Origin: [Scytonema hofmanni] UTEX 2349
Lineage (GTDB): Bacteria; Cyanobacteriota; Cyanobacteriia; Cyanobacteriales; Nostocaceae
Reading direction: 5' to 3'
Length of the DNA stretch: 64,000 nt
NCBI RefSeq assembly: GCF_000582685.1
Contig: NZ_KK073768.1
Location: 4,435,612 to 4,499,611 of the forward strand
The notes beneath the pieces were generated by a model. That model did not search any database and was not told the origin of the DNA. It saw only the letters and a program-made list of their open reading frames with translations. A program made the translations under genes and the position numbers. Of the stretch, positions 8,221 through 18,021 are shown piece after piece. The stretch's first letter is position 1. Each line of letters opens with the position of its first letter.

Positions 8221-8330
8221 AAGATGAACTTCTTTCCCCACCTTTTGCACTGATGAATGTTCATAGGTTTGGTTTATTGGTGGTGAAGCAATACGGTTCG
8301 GTTAAATATTTTTATTGGGCATTTGGGTAT

Positions 8331-8405
8331 GTAGAGACGCGATATATCGCGTCTCTACAATGATTTTGGGTTCCCTAATTTTCTTATCTGAACCGTATTG
8401 GGTGG
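8331..8405. repeat. Composite repeat: GTAGAGACG palindrome plus conserved flank
   Basis: The palindrome at 8331-8358 has a CGATATATCG core. It is followed by a flank reading ATGATTTTGGGTTCCC then TTCTTATCTGAACCGTAT. The whole unit recurs in reverse complement at 24978-25046 with few differences, so the repeat is about 70 bp. Confidence 0.8.
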
Positions 8406-8476
8406 TGAGGTGGTCAACTTCTTCCGAGCGCTGCTTTTTGCTGTGAACAATTACATTACGGCAACCTATACTGTAC

Positions 8477-9910
8477 TTAATACGCACCAGTCTTTTGCAG
8501 AACAACTCTAAAAGTTTGCAACAGGATTCTTAAGTCTAGCCATATTGACCACTTTTCAATGTAATCCATATCTAATTTGACTGCATCTTCAAAATTCTCA
8601 ATATTTGAGCGTCCAGAAACCTGCCACAAGCCAGTGATACCAGGCAAAACCTCTTGGCGGATAAAGTGCTTTGTTTTAAACTTTTGTACATCGCGGATAG
8701 GTAAAGGACGGGGACCAACAAGACTCATTTGCCCAACCAAAACATTAAATAGTTGTGGCAATTCATCCAAACTATAAAGGCGGAGAAATTTACCAAGTTT
8801 TGTAATGCGAGGGTCGTCTTTCATTTTAAAAATGATACCATCTTTGATTTCATTCTTTTCTTCTAAAGAAGCTTGAATTTTCTCTGCATTTACAACCATT
8901 GTCCGGAATTTCCAAATCTTAAATTCTTGACCGTGTAAACCAACACGTTTTTGCCGGAAAAATATCGGACCTGGAGAATCTAACTTAATCATGATGGCAA
9001 TCAACAGATATGCAGGCAAAAGCAACAAGATTAAAGTCAGAGAAAAACAAAGGTCAAAAATTCGCTTGATCCAGAAATCGATACCGACAACAATTGGTGC
9101 AGTAATTGTCGGATAAGGAACATCTCCAACCATGCCAAATGTAGATTTAGGAAGAGAAAATTCACCCATTGTTGGCAGCAAACGCAGAGTAATGCCAGCA
9201 TTATAGAAATGCCAGCATAGGAATAAACGATTTTGAATGGCACTCCAAGCAACAAAAACTTCTTCTACATTTTGACTACGAAGATATTCAAAAGTTGTGT
9301 CTCTGTTAGCTAAATCTAGGCATTTAGAATCTTCAAATCCTTGAATCGCATAGCAATCATCTTGTTCTATCAACTTCATGTTATGCTCTTTTTCTTGAGC
9401 ATCAGCAATAATAAAAACCGGATGACGAATTGCCCCTTTCTGACGCAGAAAGTTAGTGGAGATATTAAACAGACAACGAACAGTACAGATGAAGACTACA
9501 GACAGTAACCAATACAGTAGAAGAGTCGAATGTGAGATATAGCCGTTTGGCTCATAGAGAGAGGCAATAAATAACAAAAGCAAAGATGACAGAGAAATTG
9601 CTTTGATGATACCCAAATAGTCACGACGATAAATGCCAGCTTTGTAAAGACCCGTCGTGTCAAAAATGACAATTGGCAGGCTGATATTTAGCAGTAGAAA
9701 CGATATATTTTGCGTCCAAGGAGACTCGAAGGGAGCGCCATAAAAAACTGCTAAATTCCATGCGAAGTACATAGATGTAGCATCTAGAAGAATAAGTATG
9801 ACTACGCGCAGCAGCCTAATAAATAATCCTCTCTGTATTCTTGTGCCTTTAGGCGATCGCAAGTCCGGTTTTAAAATATCTATGGATAGATTGGTGGAAA
9901 TCATAATCAT
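8477..9910 (-). CDS. Exopolysaccharide-initiating polyprenyl glycosylphosphotransferase
   Basis: The product has 477 residues. Several membrane segments occupy about 30-150, then a CoA-binding-like middle domain, one more TM at about 285-305, and a C-terminal bacterial sugar transferase domain with the hallmark FRQKRVG, KFRTM, DELPQL and PGITGLWQVSGR motifs. The family transfers a sugar phosphate from a nucleotide sugar to undecaprenyl phosphate at the cytoplasmic face of the inner membrane, starting repeat-unit assembly. It is the last gene of the minus-strand cluster. The ATG at 9910 has AAGGA six bases upstream, so it is preferred over the in-frame ATG at 9904. Confidence 0.92.
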   Translation of the reverse strand: MIMISTNLSIDILKPDLRSPKGTRIQRGLFIRLLRVVILILLDATSMYFAWNLAVFYGAPFESPWTQNISFLLLNISLPIVIFDTTGLYKAGIYRRDYLGIIKAISLSSLLLLFIASLYEPNGYISHSTLLLYWLLSVVFICTVRCLFNISTNFLRQKGAIRHPVFIIADAQEKEHNMKLIEQDDCYAIQGFEDSKCLDLANRDTTFEYLRSQNVEEVFVAWSAIQNRLFLCWHFYNAGITLRLLPTMGEFSLPKSTFGMVGDVPYPTITAPIVVGIDFWIKRIFDLCFSLTLILLLLPAYLLIAIMIKLDSPGPIFFRQKRVGLHGQEFKIWKFRTMVVNAEKIQASLEEKNEIKDGIIFKMKDDPRITKLGKFLRLYSLDELPQLFNVLVGQMSLVGPRPLPIRDVQKFKTKHFIRQEVLPGITGLWQVSGRSNIENFEDAVKLDMDYIEKWSIWLDLRILLQTFRVVLQKTGAY

Positions 9911-9991
9911 GAATTGTCCTTATGTTTACTGCAATTCAAATCTGTAAGGAAGAGATAATTCCAATCGAATTAATTAGAATACGGCAATATT

Positions 9992-10765
9992 CTATTTCGC
10001 TTGACTTGGAAAACTCCAAACTTCTCGTAATAACAATCTGGCTAGAAACCAAGGCTCAAGTAAGTAACGTCTCCAAAGTCTTTTCGGTTCGCTCAACAGA
10101 CGATAAGACCATTCCAAGCCAAATCTTCCCATCCAACGAGGTGGAGTCGGAACCACTCCAGCTACATAGTCCATACAGGCTCCACTAGTCAAAATAGCGT
10201 TGGTATGAATCTGCTCTAAATTTTCTAAAATCCAATGCTCCTGGCGCGGCATACTCATTCCCACCATTAATACATCAGGTTTGTAAGCATTGATTGCAGC
10301 CAGAGTAGCAAGATTGTCCTTACTGTCTTGACGCATGTCAATGTAACCGTGAGCGCAAGCAATCTGTAAACCAGGAAACTTCTGGCGCAAAATACTTGCT
10401 CCTTGTTCAGCTACTCCTGGCTTTGAACCTAGATAGAATACACGCCAGTTTTTACTAGCTGCTTCCGCCATTAAAGGCCATACCCAGTCGGCATAGGTAA
10501 CTCTTTGTTCTCGCTTGAGTGAAAAACCCAATAGCTTGCCAATGAATATTAGAGGCATACTATCAATATGGATATAGTCTGCCTTGGCGTAGAAAGCTTG
10601 CATTTTCGGGTCTTGATGATAGAGATAAAGACTATGCAAGTTGTGATTGGCAATAATCCATTTCTGATTCTGTTCAATAGATTCCCCAATCAAATAATTC
10701 AATTCAGGAATTGAGAGTGCATTCACTTGAACGCCAAGATATTTGTAAGCTGAAGTCTGCATCAT
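9992..10765 (-). CDS. WecB/TagA/CpsF family glycosyltransferase (GT26)
   Basis: The product has 257 residues, typical for the family, and is cytoplasmic or membrane-peripheral. The motifs are IDSMPLI near 68 (the conserved Asp region), RVTYADWVWPL near 88-98 and VGMSMPRQEHWI near 170. Characterised members add N-acetylmannosamine(-uronic acid) to a lipid-linked acceptor as the second step of teichoic acid or polysaccharide assembly. Here it would act just after the initiating transferase encoded next downstream. It starts 14 bp after the stop of the preceding GT4 gene, consistent with one operon. The sugar is not predictable. Confidence 0.9.
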   Translation of the reverse strand: MMQTSAYKYLGVQVNALSIPELNYLIGESIEQNQKWIIANHNLHSLYLYHQDPKMQAFYAKADYIHIDSMPLIFIGKLLGFSLKREQRVTYADWVWPLMAEAASKNWRVFYLGSKPGVAEQGASILRQKFPGLQIACAHGYIDMRQDSKDNLATLAAINAYKPDVLMVGMSMPRQEHWILENLEQIHTNAILTSGACMDYVAGVVPTPPRWMGRFGLEWSYRLLSEPKRLWRRYLLEPWFLARLLLREVWSFPSQAK

Positions 10766-10779
10766 GAGTTATTACGGTA

Positions 10780-12009
10780 TTAGATTGTGTAAGTAGAGAC
10801 TTGATATTGCTGAGTATGCGATCGCTTTTTTTCTAATATTTGTTCAGCACCTTCTACTAAAACTTGCACCCTAGCTGTCCAACTGTGATGATTTACTATC
10901 TCGATGCGAGCAAATCGTCCCATTTCCGGTAGTGTTTCTCTGTTGTGATAAGCTTCCACCAAGGCACGTTTTAAATCATCTATGTCACCTGGTTGAAATA
11001 AGAAACCTGTTTTGCGATCGCAAACCAAACGTTTAGCATCTTCAAAAGCTGATGCTATGACTGGTTTAGCCATTGCCATGTACTCATAAAGTTTCATAGG
11101 TGAAAGATACATCTTCCCCATCTGTAGTTCAACTTGCCCTGAATAACCAACATCAAAGCCAGCGATATACTGTGGCACTTCCTGCCAAGAAACTCGACCT
11201 AAAAAGGCTACGTAAGGCGAAAGTTCCAGTTCTTCAACTTGCTTTTCCCAAACAGATTTCATTGCACCATCACCTACTACTACCAGCGATATATCCAAAC
11301 CTTCATCTCGTAATTCTGACATCGCTTTTAGTAGCAAATCTAAGCCAGCCCAAGCATATAAACTACCAACGAAACCTATCGTAAAACCTGGGAATATTCG
11401 CTCTGGTATATGTATTCCTGGATTAATAAAATCAATATCAACTCCATTTGGTACTAAGACAATTTTTTCACTTGAAATACCATAATCACGTACCAGTATT
11501 TCTTTTAAAGTTTCACTAACACAGGCTAAAACATCGCATTTTTGATATGCTTTAATTTCCATCCAGCGAGCTAACCTATCCAGTATCAATGCTTTCCGTT
11601 CTGCTTTAGCTTCATAAAAAAGTAAAGCTTCAGCTTGCAAAATCCAAGGTATTCCTTGACATTGGAATATCCAGCCCAAACATTGCAGCGTTGCAGTGTA
11701 TTCATAAACCCAATCTACTTGATTCTTAAGTTCTTGCCAGGTTCTCCAAGAATTGATAGCACCCATCCCAATACGCATAAAATCTACTGCTAAGGTGTGG
11801 AAAAATCCTCTGCTAATTACTTCCCCAGAACCCTTTCCTGACCATTTTTTTGGAACTTTATCTCCTACAATAAATGTTTCGATTTTCCAATCTAGTGTTT
11901 TAAAACCCTTGAGGATTCCCAAAATTCGGGAACGCGGACCAGACATCTCTGCGTCAGGATGTGTTGAAATCCGAGGTGCTGCTGCTAAAAAACCAAGCCG
12001 TCGTTGCAT
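10780..12009 (-). CDS. GT4 family glycosyltransferase
   Basis: The 409-residue GT-B fold protein has an N-terminal acceptor domain without signal peptide. The C-terminal donor domain begins near the IGFVGSLYAWAGLDLLL motif and carries the E-x7-E region in SPMKLYEYMAMAKPVIAS. GT4 enzymes are retaining transferases using nucleotide sugars; donor and acceptor are unknown here. It lies 11 bp downstream of the GT2 gene at 12021-12917, so translation is probably coupled within the exopolysaccharide operon. It starts at the ATG opening MQRRLGFLAAAPR. Confidence 0.9.
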   Translation of the reverse strand: MQRRLGFLAAAPRISTHPDAEMSGPRSRILGILKGFKTLDWKIETFIVGDKVPKKWSGKGSGEVISRGFFHTLAVDFMRIGMGAINSWRTWQELKNQVDWVYEYTATLQCLGWIFQCQGIPWILQAEALLFYEAKAERKALILDRLARWMEIKAYQKCDVLACVSETLKEILVRDYGISSEKIVLVPNGVDIDFINPGIHIPERIFPGFTIGFVGSLYAWAGLDLLLKAMSELRDEGLDISLVVVGDGAMKSVWEKQVEELELSPYVAFLGRVSWQEVPQYIAGFDVGYSGQVELQMGKMYLSPMKLYEYMAMAKPVIASAFEDAKRLVCDRKTGFLFQPGDIDDLKRALVEAYHNRETLPEMGRFARIEIVNHHSWTARVQVLVEGAEQILEKKRSHTQQYQVSTYTI

Positions 12010-12020
12010 TTTTTTAACCC

Positions 12021-12917
12021 TTAACCTTGTGAACTACCTTGTGAAATATCTTCAGCAAATGTGGGAGATGCCGCCAAGTTTTTGTAACCAATAATGGCGC
12101 GTAAATAAGGTAAAAACCAATAAATTAGCCAAAATATCCCAGAATGACGGCGACAAAATGTAGCCCAAGGTTTGAGTGGAAAAGCTTTGACTTGAACTAC
12201 CTTTTTTAAGCGTTCTAAAACAGGTAATTTTGTATCTACCCAACTGTTGCGAATTGAGTTTTTACTACAGGTTCCGACATACTCAGGTGCAACCCATATA
12301 GAGTAGCCTAATTTTCTTGCCCTTAACCCGTAATCTAAGTCTCCTAAACTGTGGATAAATGCTGCATCAATATTCTCTAATTTTTTGGCAACAGCATGAG
12401 GAATTAGCACGCAGTTACCAAACATGGTGTCACATTCTTGGAGAAGCTGAGTTGAACCCAAAAATTCATATTTGTTGGAGTACCATTTGCCAGATTTAAC
12501 TGCACCACCGTAGGAGGCTTTTCCAGTCAGGGAATCTTTAGTTGTTCCAACTAATATTGAATTTTTATGACCCTCTTTTGACAATTTTTGATGGATAGTT
12601 AATAAGCGTTCAAAAGTTTTTGATTCCAGTATCGTGTCATCATTCAGCCAAAGATAATAGTCATAATCTCTTTGCATTGCTGAAGCAAATGCTAGCCTCA
12701 TTCCTCCAACCCAGAATAGGTTTCCATTTCCCTTAAGAATCCGAACTTGTGGATAGGAAGCTTTAACTACCTCTGAAGTACCATCAGAACTTCCATCATC
12801 GGTTAAATAAACATCAAAAGATTGTGTTTGCTGATATAACGCACGCAGACAAGTAAGAGTTGTTTCGCGTCTGTTAAAACAGGTCATTATGACTGCTAAC
12901 TGTGGTTGTTTCATCAA
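12021..12917 (-). CDS. GT2 family glycosyltransferase
   Basis: The 298-residue GT-A fold protein opens with the strand LAVIMTCFNRRETT, then TDDGSSDGT near 40 and a DxD-like metal site in YLWLNDDT near 93. A rhamnosyl-type middle follows (FGNCVLIP and the GDLDYGLRARKLGY general-base region). Its last 40 residues are hydrophobic or aromatic and may bind the membrane. It is an inverting transferase that would extend the lipid-linked repeat unit. It is part of the minus-strand exopolysaccharide cluster, with an 80-bp AT-rich gap from the upstream gene. Confidence 0.9.
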   Translation of the reverse strand: MMKQPQLAVIMTCFNRRETTLTCLRALYQQTQSFDVYLTDDGSSDGTSEVVKASYPQVRILKGNGNLFWVGGMRLAFASAMQRDYDYYLWLNDDTILESKTFERLLTIHQKLSKEGHKNSILVGTTKDSLTGKASYGGAVKSGKWYSNKYEFLGSTQLLQECDTMFGNCVLIPHAVAKKLENIDAAFIHSLGDLDYGLRARKLGYSIWVAPEYVGTCSKNSIRNSWVDTKLPVLERLKKVVQVKAFPLKPWATFCRRHSGIFWLIYWFLPYLRAIIGYKNLAASPTFAEDISQGSSQG

Positions 12918-12997
12918 TTATTTATTTTTCCCCTTAATAAAAGATAAATTAACTTTTATTACATATTTAAATATTAGTTAACCTTTCGAGAAAGTTT

Positions 12998-13978
12998 TTA
13001 TATAGAGAATGCCGCATTTAATTCCTCTAAACTAAATTTATGCAAATCCTCTAATTTGATGTAACGAGATTGAATACCATTAGGTGCAGCGAAGAATTTT
13101 TCCCTCATTGCTTCTGGCTGTTTCTTACCACCACCTTCTTGTTCAATGAGTTTAGCGATATAAGTGCAATAAGCTAATCTCAAATCGTTCATTTTTTTGA
13201 GAGTTTGTTGTCGAATTTTTTGTGGCTCAGGAGCTAGATGTTTGAAAGTTTGTACAGCTTCAGCAACTGCTTTAGGTTCTGGAGACACAATGATTGAATT
13301 CTCAGGAGTAAAGAATTCATCTCGTCCACCTTTGCTTGGGGTACTGATAACTGGAATTCCACAAAGTAAGTATTCACTTGAAGCTAGATTTGCTCCTTCG
13401 ACTGCTGAAAGAATCAAACCGACATAGGACTGGTTATACTTCTTTGCTAATTCTGTACGTGGAAGAAAACTTTTATTGAAATCGGCATGTTTCAGTTCTG
13501 GACAGAAAGTATGCAAGTCACCACCATAGGATGCAACCATCAATCTTTCTACATTTTTTGCCAGCCAAAGACGCTTTGATTCATTGAGTTGCGCTGTGTA
13601 GATTGCATCATAGAGCTTTGGTTGATCAAGTATTTCATACAAATACTCATTTATATAAAAATTTTGGTTGAAGTGCGCTCCACGAATTAAGAAACGTTTT
13701 CTTAGTTCTTCTTCGTCTGATGCATTTACCATTAAGTGATGCGTTCTTCCCTCCAAACTATGCAGGGTTGCCTTTATCTTTCTTAGCAACATTTGCTTAG
13801 GTGTTCCACACCATCCAGGAACATGTTCTAAAACATGTTTTGGACGGAACCATTTAGGGAGAGGTTTATGTGTAATTTTTTTTTGCTCATAAACCACTCC
13901 ACCAAGAAAAGGATAGCTTCCAAGAAAGGAAATAATCAGAGGCTGAGTACTAAAAATATAAAAACCGTGAAACAACAT
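12998..13978 (-). CDS. GT-B type glycosyltransferase-like protein
   Basis: The product has 326 residues. The N-terminal 150 residues are not clearly assignable. The C-terminal half holds the donor-site signature of GT4-like enzymes: GLILSAVEGANLASSEYLLCG followed by PVISTPSKGGRDEFFTPEN, where a Glu in the NLASSEYLL segment occupies the expected position. It probably acts in the cytosol on the lipid-linked intermediate. The gene is shorter than classical GT4 enzymes (about 370-400), so the acceptor domain is reduced. The ATG start gives a short hydrophobic beginning. Confidence 0.8.
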   Translation of the reverse strand: MLFHGFYIFSTQPLIISFLGSYPFLGGVVYEQKKITHKPLPKWFRPKHVLEHVPGWCGTPKQMLLRKIKATLHSLEGRTHHLMVNASDEEELRKRFLIRGAHFNQNFYINEYLYEILDQPKLYDAIYTAQLNESKRLWLAKNVERLMVASYGGDLHTFCPELKHADFNKSFLPRTELAKKYNQSYVGLILSAVEGANLASSEYLLCGIPVISTPSKGGRDEFFTPENSIIVSPEPKAVAEAVQTFKHLAPEPQKIRQQTLKKMNDLRLAYCTYIAKLIEQEGGGKKQPEAMREKFFAAPNGIQSRYIKLEDLHKFSLEELNAAFSI

Positions 13979-14238
13979 ACAGATAGTTTTCCTTATTTAA
14001 TTATGTTATTAAAAGACCTGAATTCTGGATTTACAATTGCAGAGTGTGGAGGTAGAAGCAAAAGTAGATATTCTTTATTTATAGTCATTATTTAAGAGAT
14101 ATTTTATGTTTCTTCCATAAAGAATATCTTGATAGTTGTTGTACGCTTCACAAAAAACAAGATATAAATTCAAGCAACAGAATTCTATTACAGCGCGAAT
14201 CACACTTGTATTTCATCGTCTGATTAATATGGAACTAT
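13979..14238. other. AT-rich spacer inside the exopolysaccharide cluster
   Basis: 260 bp with no convincing gene. The plus-strand frame here is short and AT-biased. It is one of the larger gaps in the cluster and could hold an internal promoter, but no clear -35/-10 pair is seen. Confidence 0.4.
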
Positions 14239-15255
14239 TTATAGATTTGCAACTTTTTCTATCCAATTACTCACGTTAATATTTAAATTGATCACACGTA
14301 GTTTTTGTTCTATTTTCCTCACAGTCAACATATGTCGATGCATAACTGATGTGCGCGGCATATTGTGTCTGACAACTGCTTCACATAACCATTGATATTT
14401 ATCTGATCCTAGATTAAAGTTCCTCAGTCTTTTAATTTGTGCATTCCAATCGTTATAGAAAAACAAATTGAAATAATGAATTGACACTATTTCATCCCAA
14501 GCTTTAATTCGCGATTCTTTCGATAAGCGATTATGTAAGGGTAATGGATAACTACAAGCAGAAGAAAAATGAGATATATTTTCTTCTAAGGAGCATAAAG
14601 TCACAGACAGAACTGACTGTTCTACAAAATAAATTCCTTGAGGAGGGGTAATATCTAAACGCATTACCTTTTCAAAGTTTTCTTTCCAAGCTGTGAATAT
14701 ACCAGCATTTCTTCTCACCGCAACTAAACCAGAATTCCAGTAACCTCTAATGTTTTTTTTGCCAATTGGTGTGTTAACAAATATCTCGCGTTTCACTCCT
14801 AGCACTTCATACAGTTTCATCCAGTACCAGTCTTGAGGATCTTTATTTCCAGTAGAACCAATTCCTTGACCATATTCGGGACGTATCCGGACGTTGGAAT
14901 CTGCTGGTAATAAAAACTCTTTTGGCTCAGAAAAAAAGCATTTATCACTGTCTAGAAAAACTAAAATCTCCGCATCTATATTCTGTTCTGCGTAGGCACA
15001 AACTAAAGGCTTATTTGCTAAATAATAGTCATGAAACTCTTGATTTATGGGAATTTGTTGATGAATAACTTGCAAAGCTGTAAAAGCTTTTCGAGTTTCC
15101 ATAGAGATAGGTTCACCCCTTCTGGGATGAAAACTATATATGGGTGTATCTTTTAAATTGCTGCAGAATTTGCGAATACTTTCTGCAAGCATTAGAGATT
15201 GACCTTCTAAACGACCAGGTTCTGTACAAATGATAAAAGCTATAGGTACTGACAT
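14239..15255 (-). CDS. Putative GT-A fold glycosyltransferase of the exopolysaccharide cluster
   Basis: The product has 338 residues and no signal peptide. A beta-strand opening IAFIICTEPG is followed near residue 95-105 by ILVFLDSDKCFF, a DxD-type motif typical of nucleotide-sugar transferases of the GT-A fold. Further on, a GYWNSGLVAVRR segment resembles the acceptor-side region of GT8-like enzymes. I cannot place it in a named GT family. Position within the cluster and same strand support a role in polysaccharide assembly. The ATG start is preceded by AAGGA. Confidence 0.75.
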   Translation of the reverse strand: MSVPIAFIICTEPGRLEGQSLMLAESIRKFCSNLKDTPIYSFHPRRGEPISMETRKAFTALQVIHQQIPINQEFHDYYLANKPLVCAYAEQNIDAEILVFLDSDKCFFSEPKEFLLPADSNVRIRPEYGQGIGSTGNKDPQDWYWMKLYEVLGVKREIFVNTPIGKKNIRGYWNSGLVAVRRNAGIFTAWKENFEKVMRLDITPPQGIYFVEQSVLSVTLCSLEENISHFSSACSYPLPLHNRLSKESRIKAWDEIVSIHYFNLFFYNDWNAQIKRLRNFNLGSDKYQWLCEAVVRHNMPRTSVMHRHMLTVRKIEQKLRVINLNINVSNWIEKVANL

Positions 15256-15446
15256 CTTGTCTTTTTCCTTACTTAATGAAATGTGAACTGAATCAATAAC
15301 TGCTTGTTTGATTAAGGGTGTAGTAATTTATAGTCAGAAAAGATCGGATTTTGATTTTCAATCACTTAAATATGACAGTGAGTTTTTTTACAAGAGTAAG
15401 ACTAATAGCTCCAGTCTTTTTAAGAGTTAAAGAGATTGATTCAAAC

Positions 15447-16706
15447 TTATGTTGCTTTAGTTTCTCTAAGGATTTCCTGAAATAAAGCTGAATAGCGACG
15501 TGCTTGAAGTTGCAGAGTAAATTCTCGTTCTGCTTTCTCACGAGCATAGAAAGACAGTTTCTGATGTCTCTCTGCATTTTCTAATACCCAGGTAATTCCT
15601 TTGGCAAAATCTTCAACTTCATAAGGTTTCGCCAAGTAACCATTCTGTTCATGGTCAACAATATCTTTTAAACCAGTAGAATTAAATGCCACAACTGGAG
15701 TACCACAAGCGAGCGACTCAGAGGCAGTTTGTCCGAAAGATTCCTGAAGAGATGGCACTAACATCACATCAGCTGCTGAGTAAACACTTGCTAAAGACAT
15801 ATTATCATGCAAGTGTCCTAAATAGTGTGTTTTAAAACCTAAATCAGGGGGGTTTTCCGGTTGAGATGCACCGAAGATAACGACATTCCAGCTATCATTC
15901 CAGCCGGCTTTGCTCAATTCTTGCAGTGATGGTTGCAATAAATGAAATCCTTTATTTCTATCACTTGTTGCCTGTAAGGCTCCGAAAAGAATGAGTTTTT
16001 TATCTTGAGGTAAATTGAGAATTTCGCGTGCTAAAACTTGATTGATCGGTCGAAAAATTTGAGTATCAAGTCCATGTGGAATCACCTCAATTCGCAAATT
16101 TTGGAACAAGGAACTAGAACTAGCACAATTAGCTAACCAAGAACTTGGAGAAACAAGAGTCAAATTCAAATCTTTCCAAGCTTTTGCTTTACGCTTCCAT
16201 ACCCAACGGGACAAATCCCAATCATTACCACTGTTGAGTTGAGGACAGGCTCCACAAGATACAGTATAGCGATCGCATTCTCCAATTACATGACATCCAC
16301 CAGTAAATCCCCAGCTATCATGAAGAGTCCAAACTAAAGGTTGCTTCAATTTAGCAAGGGTTTCTATCTGCATAAAAGCCGCACTAATCCAGTGCAAATT
16401 GATAATATCTGGATTAATCTGAGCAACTTGGGGAACAACTCTATCTGGCAACCATTGAGTAAAAAATGAAGTATTACTTCTTTGACCATAAAACTTTAAT
16501 GGTAAAGTCTCAAATGTCAATTTTGTCTTTGCTATGCCTTGATTTAGTCTAATTTTAGGTGCAATTACTGTTTTGTCATCACTCAGTTTCTCTTGCACCA
16601 GCATTTGAGAATCTAGCCCAATATATTGTAAACCTTTGTGCAAGCGATATGCAGCGCGAGCCGCACCGCCACTAATATCATGAGTACTAAGATGCAAAAT
16701 CTTCAC
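15447..16706 (-). CDS. GT4 family glycosyltransferase
   Basis: The 419-residue product opens MKILHLSTHDISGGAARAA, the Gly-rich acceptor-domain loop of GT-B enzymes. The C-terminal domain has LILFGALQATSDRNKGF and, near 325, VPSLQESFGQTASESLACG with the E-x7-E motif followed by PVVAF. It transfers a sugar to the growing oligosaccharide; donor unknown. Its start overlaps the end of the upstream polymerase gene by 20 bp, strong evidence for translational coupling. A Cys-rich patch (CHVIGECDRY, then CGACPQ) is shared with a subset of bacterial GT4 proteins. Confidence 0.92.
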   Translation of the reverse strand: MKILHLSTHDISGGAARAAYRLHKGLQYIGLDSQMLVQEKLSDDKTVIAPKIRLNQGIAKTKLTFETLPLKFYGQRSNTSFFTQWLPDRVVPQVAQINPDIINLHWISAAFMQIETLAKLKQPLVWTLHDSWGFTGGCHVIGECDRYTVSCGACPQLNSGNDWDLSRWVWKRKAKAWKDLNLTLVSPSSWLANCASSSSLFQNLRIEVIPHGLDTQIFRPINQVLAREILNLPQDKKLILFGALQATSDRNKGFHLLQPSLQELSKAGWNDSWNVVIFGASQPENPPDLGFKTHYLGHLHDNMSLASVYSAADVMLVPSLQESFGQTASESLACGTPVVAFNSTGLKDIVDHEQNGYLAKPYEVEDFAKGITWVLENAERHQKLSFYAREKAEREFTLQLQARRYSALFQEILRETKAT

Positions 16707-17979
16707 TTCTATTAACCTTTTGATTGGTGAAATTATTTGACGATGAAAACTTATTCAAGATAATACTTTTTCGATTTCTTTCATACTCAAGAGTCAGAGA
16801 TAAAGAAGTTGTGACATACATTAACCAATTCCAACTGGGAGTTAATAATCTCGCTTCTGAAAAATTCACTATGATGATGATAAGTAGCATCTGCACAGGC
16901 CAATAATCTTGTGGTTTTTTCGCAATTGAAATAACACGAGTCATTGCCATGACAAAAAAGCGGATAAAACCTGCGGCAAAAGTCAAAAAGCCTAAGATGC
17001 CTAATTCTAATAACAGTTCTAAAAAACCATTGTGAGCATTACTAGCCCAATCAAGAGTTGCTCTGAGATTAGATGCAGCGCTAGTTGTCCAAAATCCATA
17101 AAATCCATAACCTAACCAAGGTCTTTCCAAAATTTTGGCAATTATCATTTCCCAGAGGTCAGAACGTCCACTAAATGTCAGGTCTTTACCGGAAGCACCC
17201 ACTACACCTTCTGCATTATTCGTAAGAAATATTGAAGAACTTATGAATAGCATTAAAACTAAGCTAATCATAATCACTTGCAATTTGTAGTTATTTTGCC
17301 TAACTAATTTGTAGAAAGGTAAAAGTAATATCATTGTCAACAAAATCGTCAAAGCTGTTGTTGAACGCGAAAGGATAATTAAGCATATAGATATCCCACA
17401 TAACAGCCACATTAACCAGCGATATCGATTGACACTTAGACCAAGGTGTAAAAAAACTCCTGCGCTCCAAGCCATTATGTATCCTAGTTCATTCTTGTGA
17501 CCGAAAATACCGCTCCACATACCTGCTAATTCCGGTGCTTTGTGAATATAACCTGGCATTAATGCCGAAAAGAACATAGATAACGATGCTGCTGTACCCA
17601 GTCCCCAAGCTATTAGCCTCATTTGTTCTGTAAGGCTATAACGCATCGCCAAATAAATTGCGAGTAGATATATTCTGATTAGCCCTCTGATATAAGTGAG
17701 ACTAGTACCTATGTCTTCCGTCCATAAAAGAGAAAAGAAGATTAGTGCTAATAATAAAAACTGAAGTTTTCCTCTCGTAACTACATATAAAAAACCTTTC
17801 CAATATAAAAGTATAAAATAAAATAAAATCGCATATGAAATTAGATTGAGCAAATTATCTACTATACTGCCTCCCAATGGAGATAGAGAAATCTCTTGTG
17901 CAGGACGTATTGACAACGTTCCAACAGAAATGAATATTAGTAAGATCGTTAATAGTTTTTCCAATAATTTAATCTTCAA
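16687..17979 (-). CDS. Wzy/O-antigen-ligase-type polysaccharide polymerase
   Basis: The product has 430 residues with about ten to twelve hydrophobic segments spread over the length. The conserved loop of the WaaL/Wzy family is visible: GHKNELGYIMAW near 165 and, later, SGRSDLWEMI, LGYGFYGFW and the AHNGFLELLLELG motif near 310-325. Such proteins join lipid-linked repeat units at the periplasmic face of the inner membrane. In this cluster with a flippase and a Wzz/BY-kinase it is best read as the Wzy polymerase. The stop overlaps the next gene by 20 bp. Confidence 0.88.
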   Translation of the reverse strand: MKIKLLEKLLTILLIFISVGTLSIRPAQEISLSPLGGSIVDNLLNLISYAILFYFILLYWKGFLYVVTRGKLQFLLLALIFFSLLWTEDIGTSLTYIRGLIRIYLLAIYLAMRYSLTEQMRLIAWGLGTAASLSMFFSALMPGYIHKAPELAGMWSGIFGHKNELGYIMAWSAGVFLHLGLSVNRYRWLMWLLCGISICLIILSRSTTALTILLTMILLLPFYKLVRQNNYKLQVIMISLVLMLFISSSIFLTNNAEGVVGASGKDLTFSGRSDLWEMIIAKILERPWLGYGFYGFWTTSAASNLRATLDWASNAHNGFLELLLELGILGFLTFAAGFIRFFVMAMTRVISIAKKPQDYWPVQMLLIIIIVNFSEARLLTPSWNWLMYVTTSLSLTLEYERNRKSIILNKFSSSNNFTNQKVNRSEDFAS

Positions 17980-18021
17980 TTTTCAACCTCAGATTCCTTT
18001 TTTAATTTTCTATGGCTATCA

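Noticed and set aside
8302..8505. Minus-strand frame of 67 codons downstream of the sugar transferase gene
   Set aside because: It consists mostly of the palindromic composite repeat and overlaps the end of the transferase gene.
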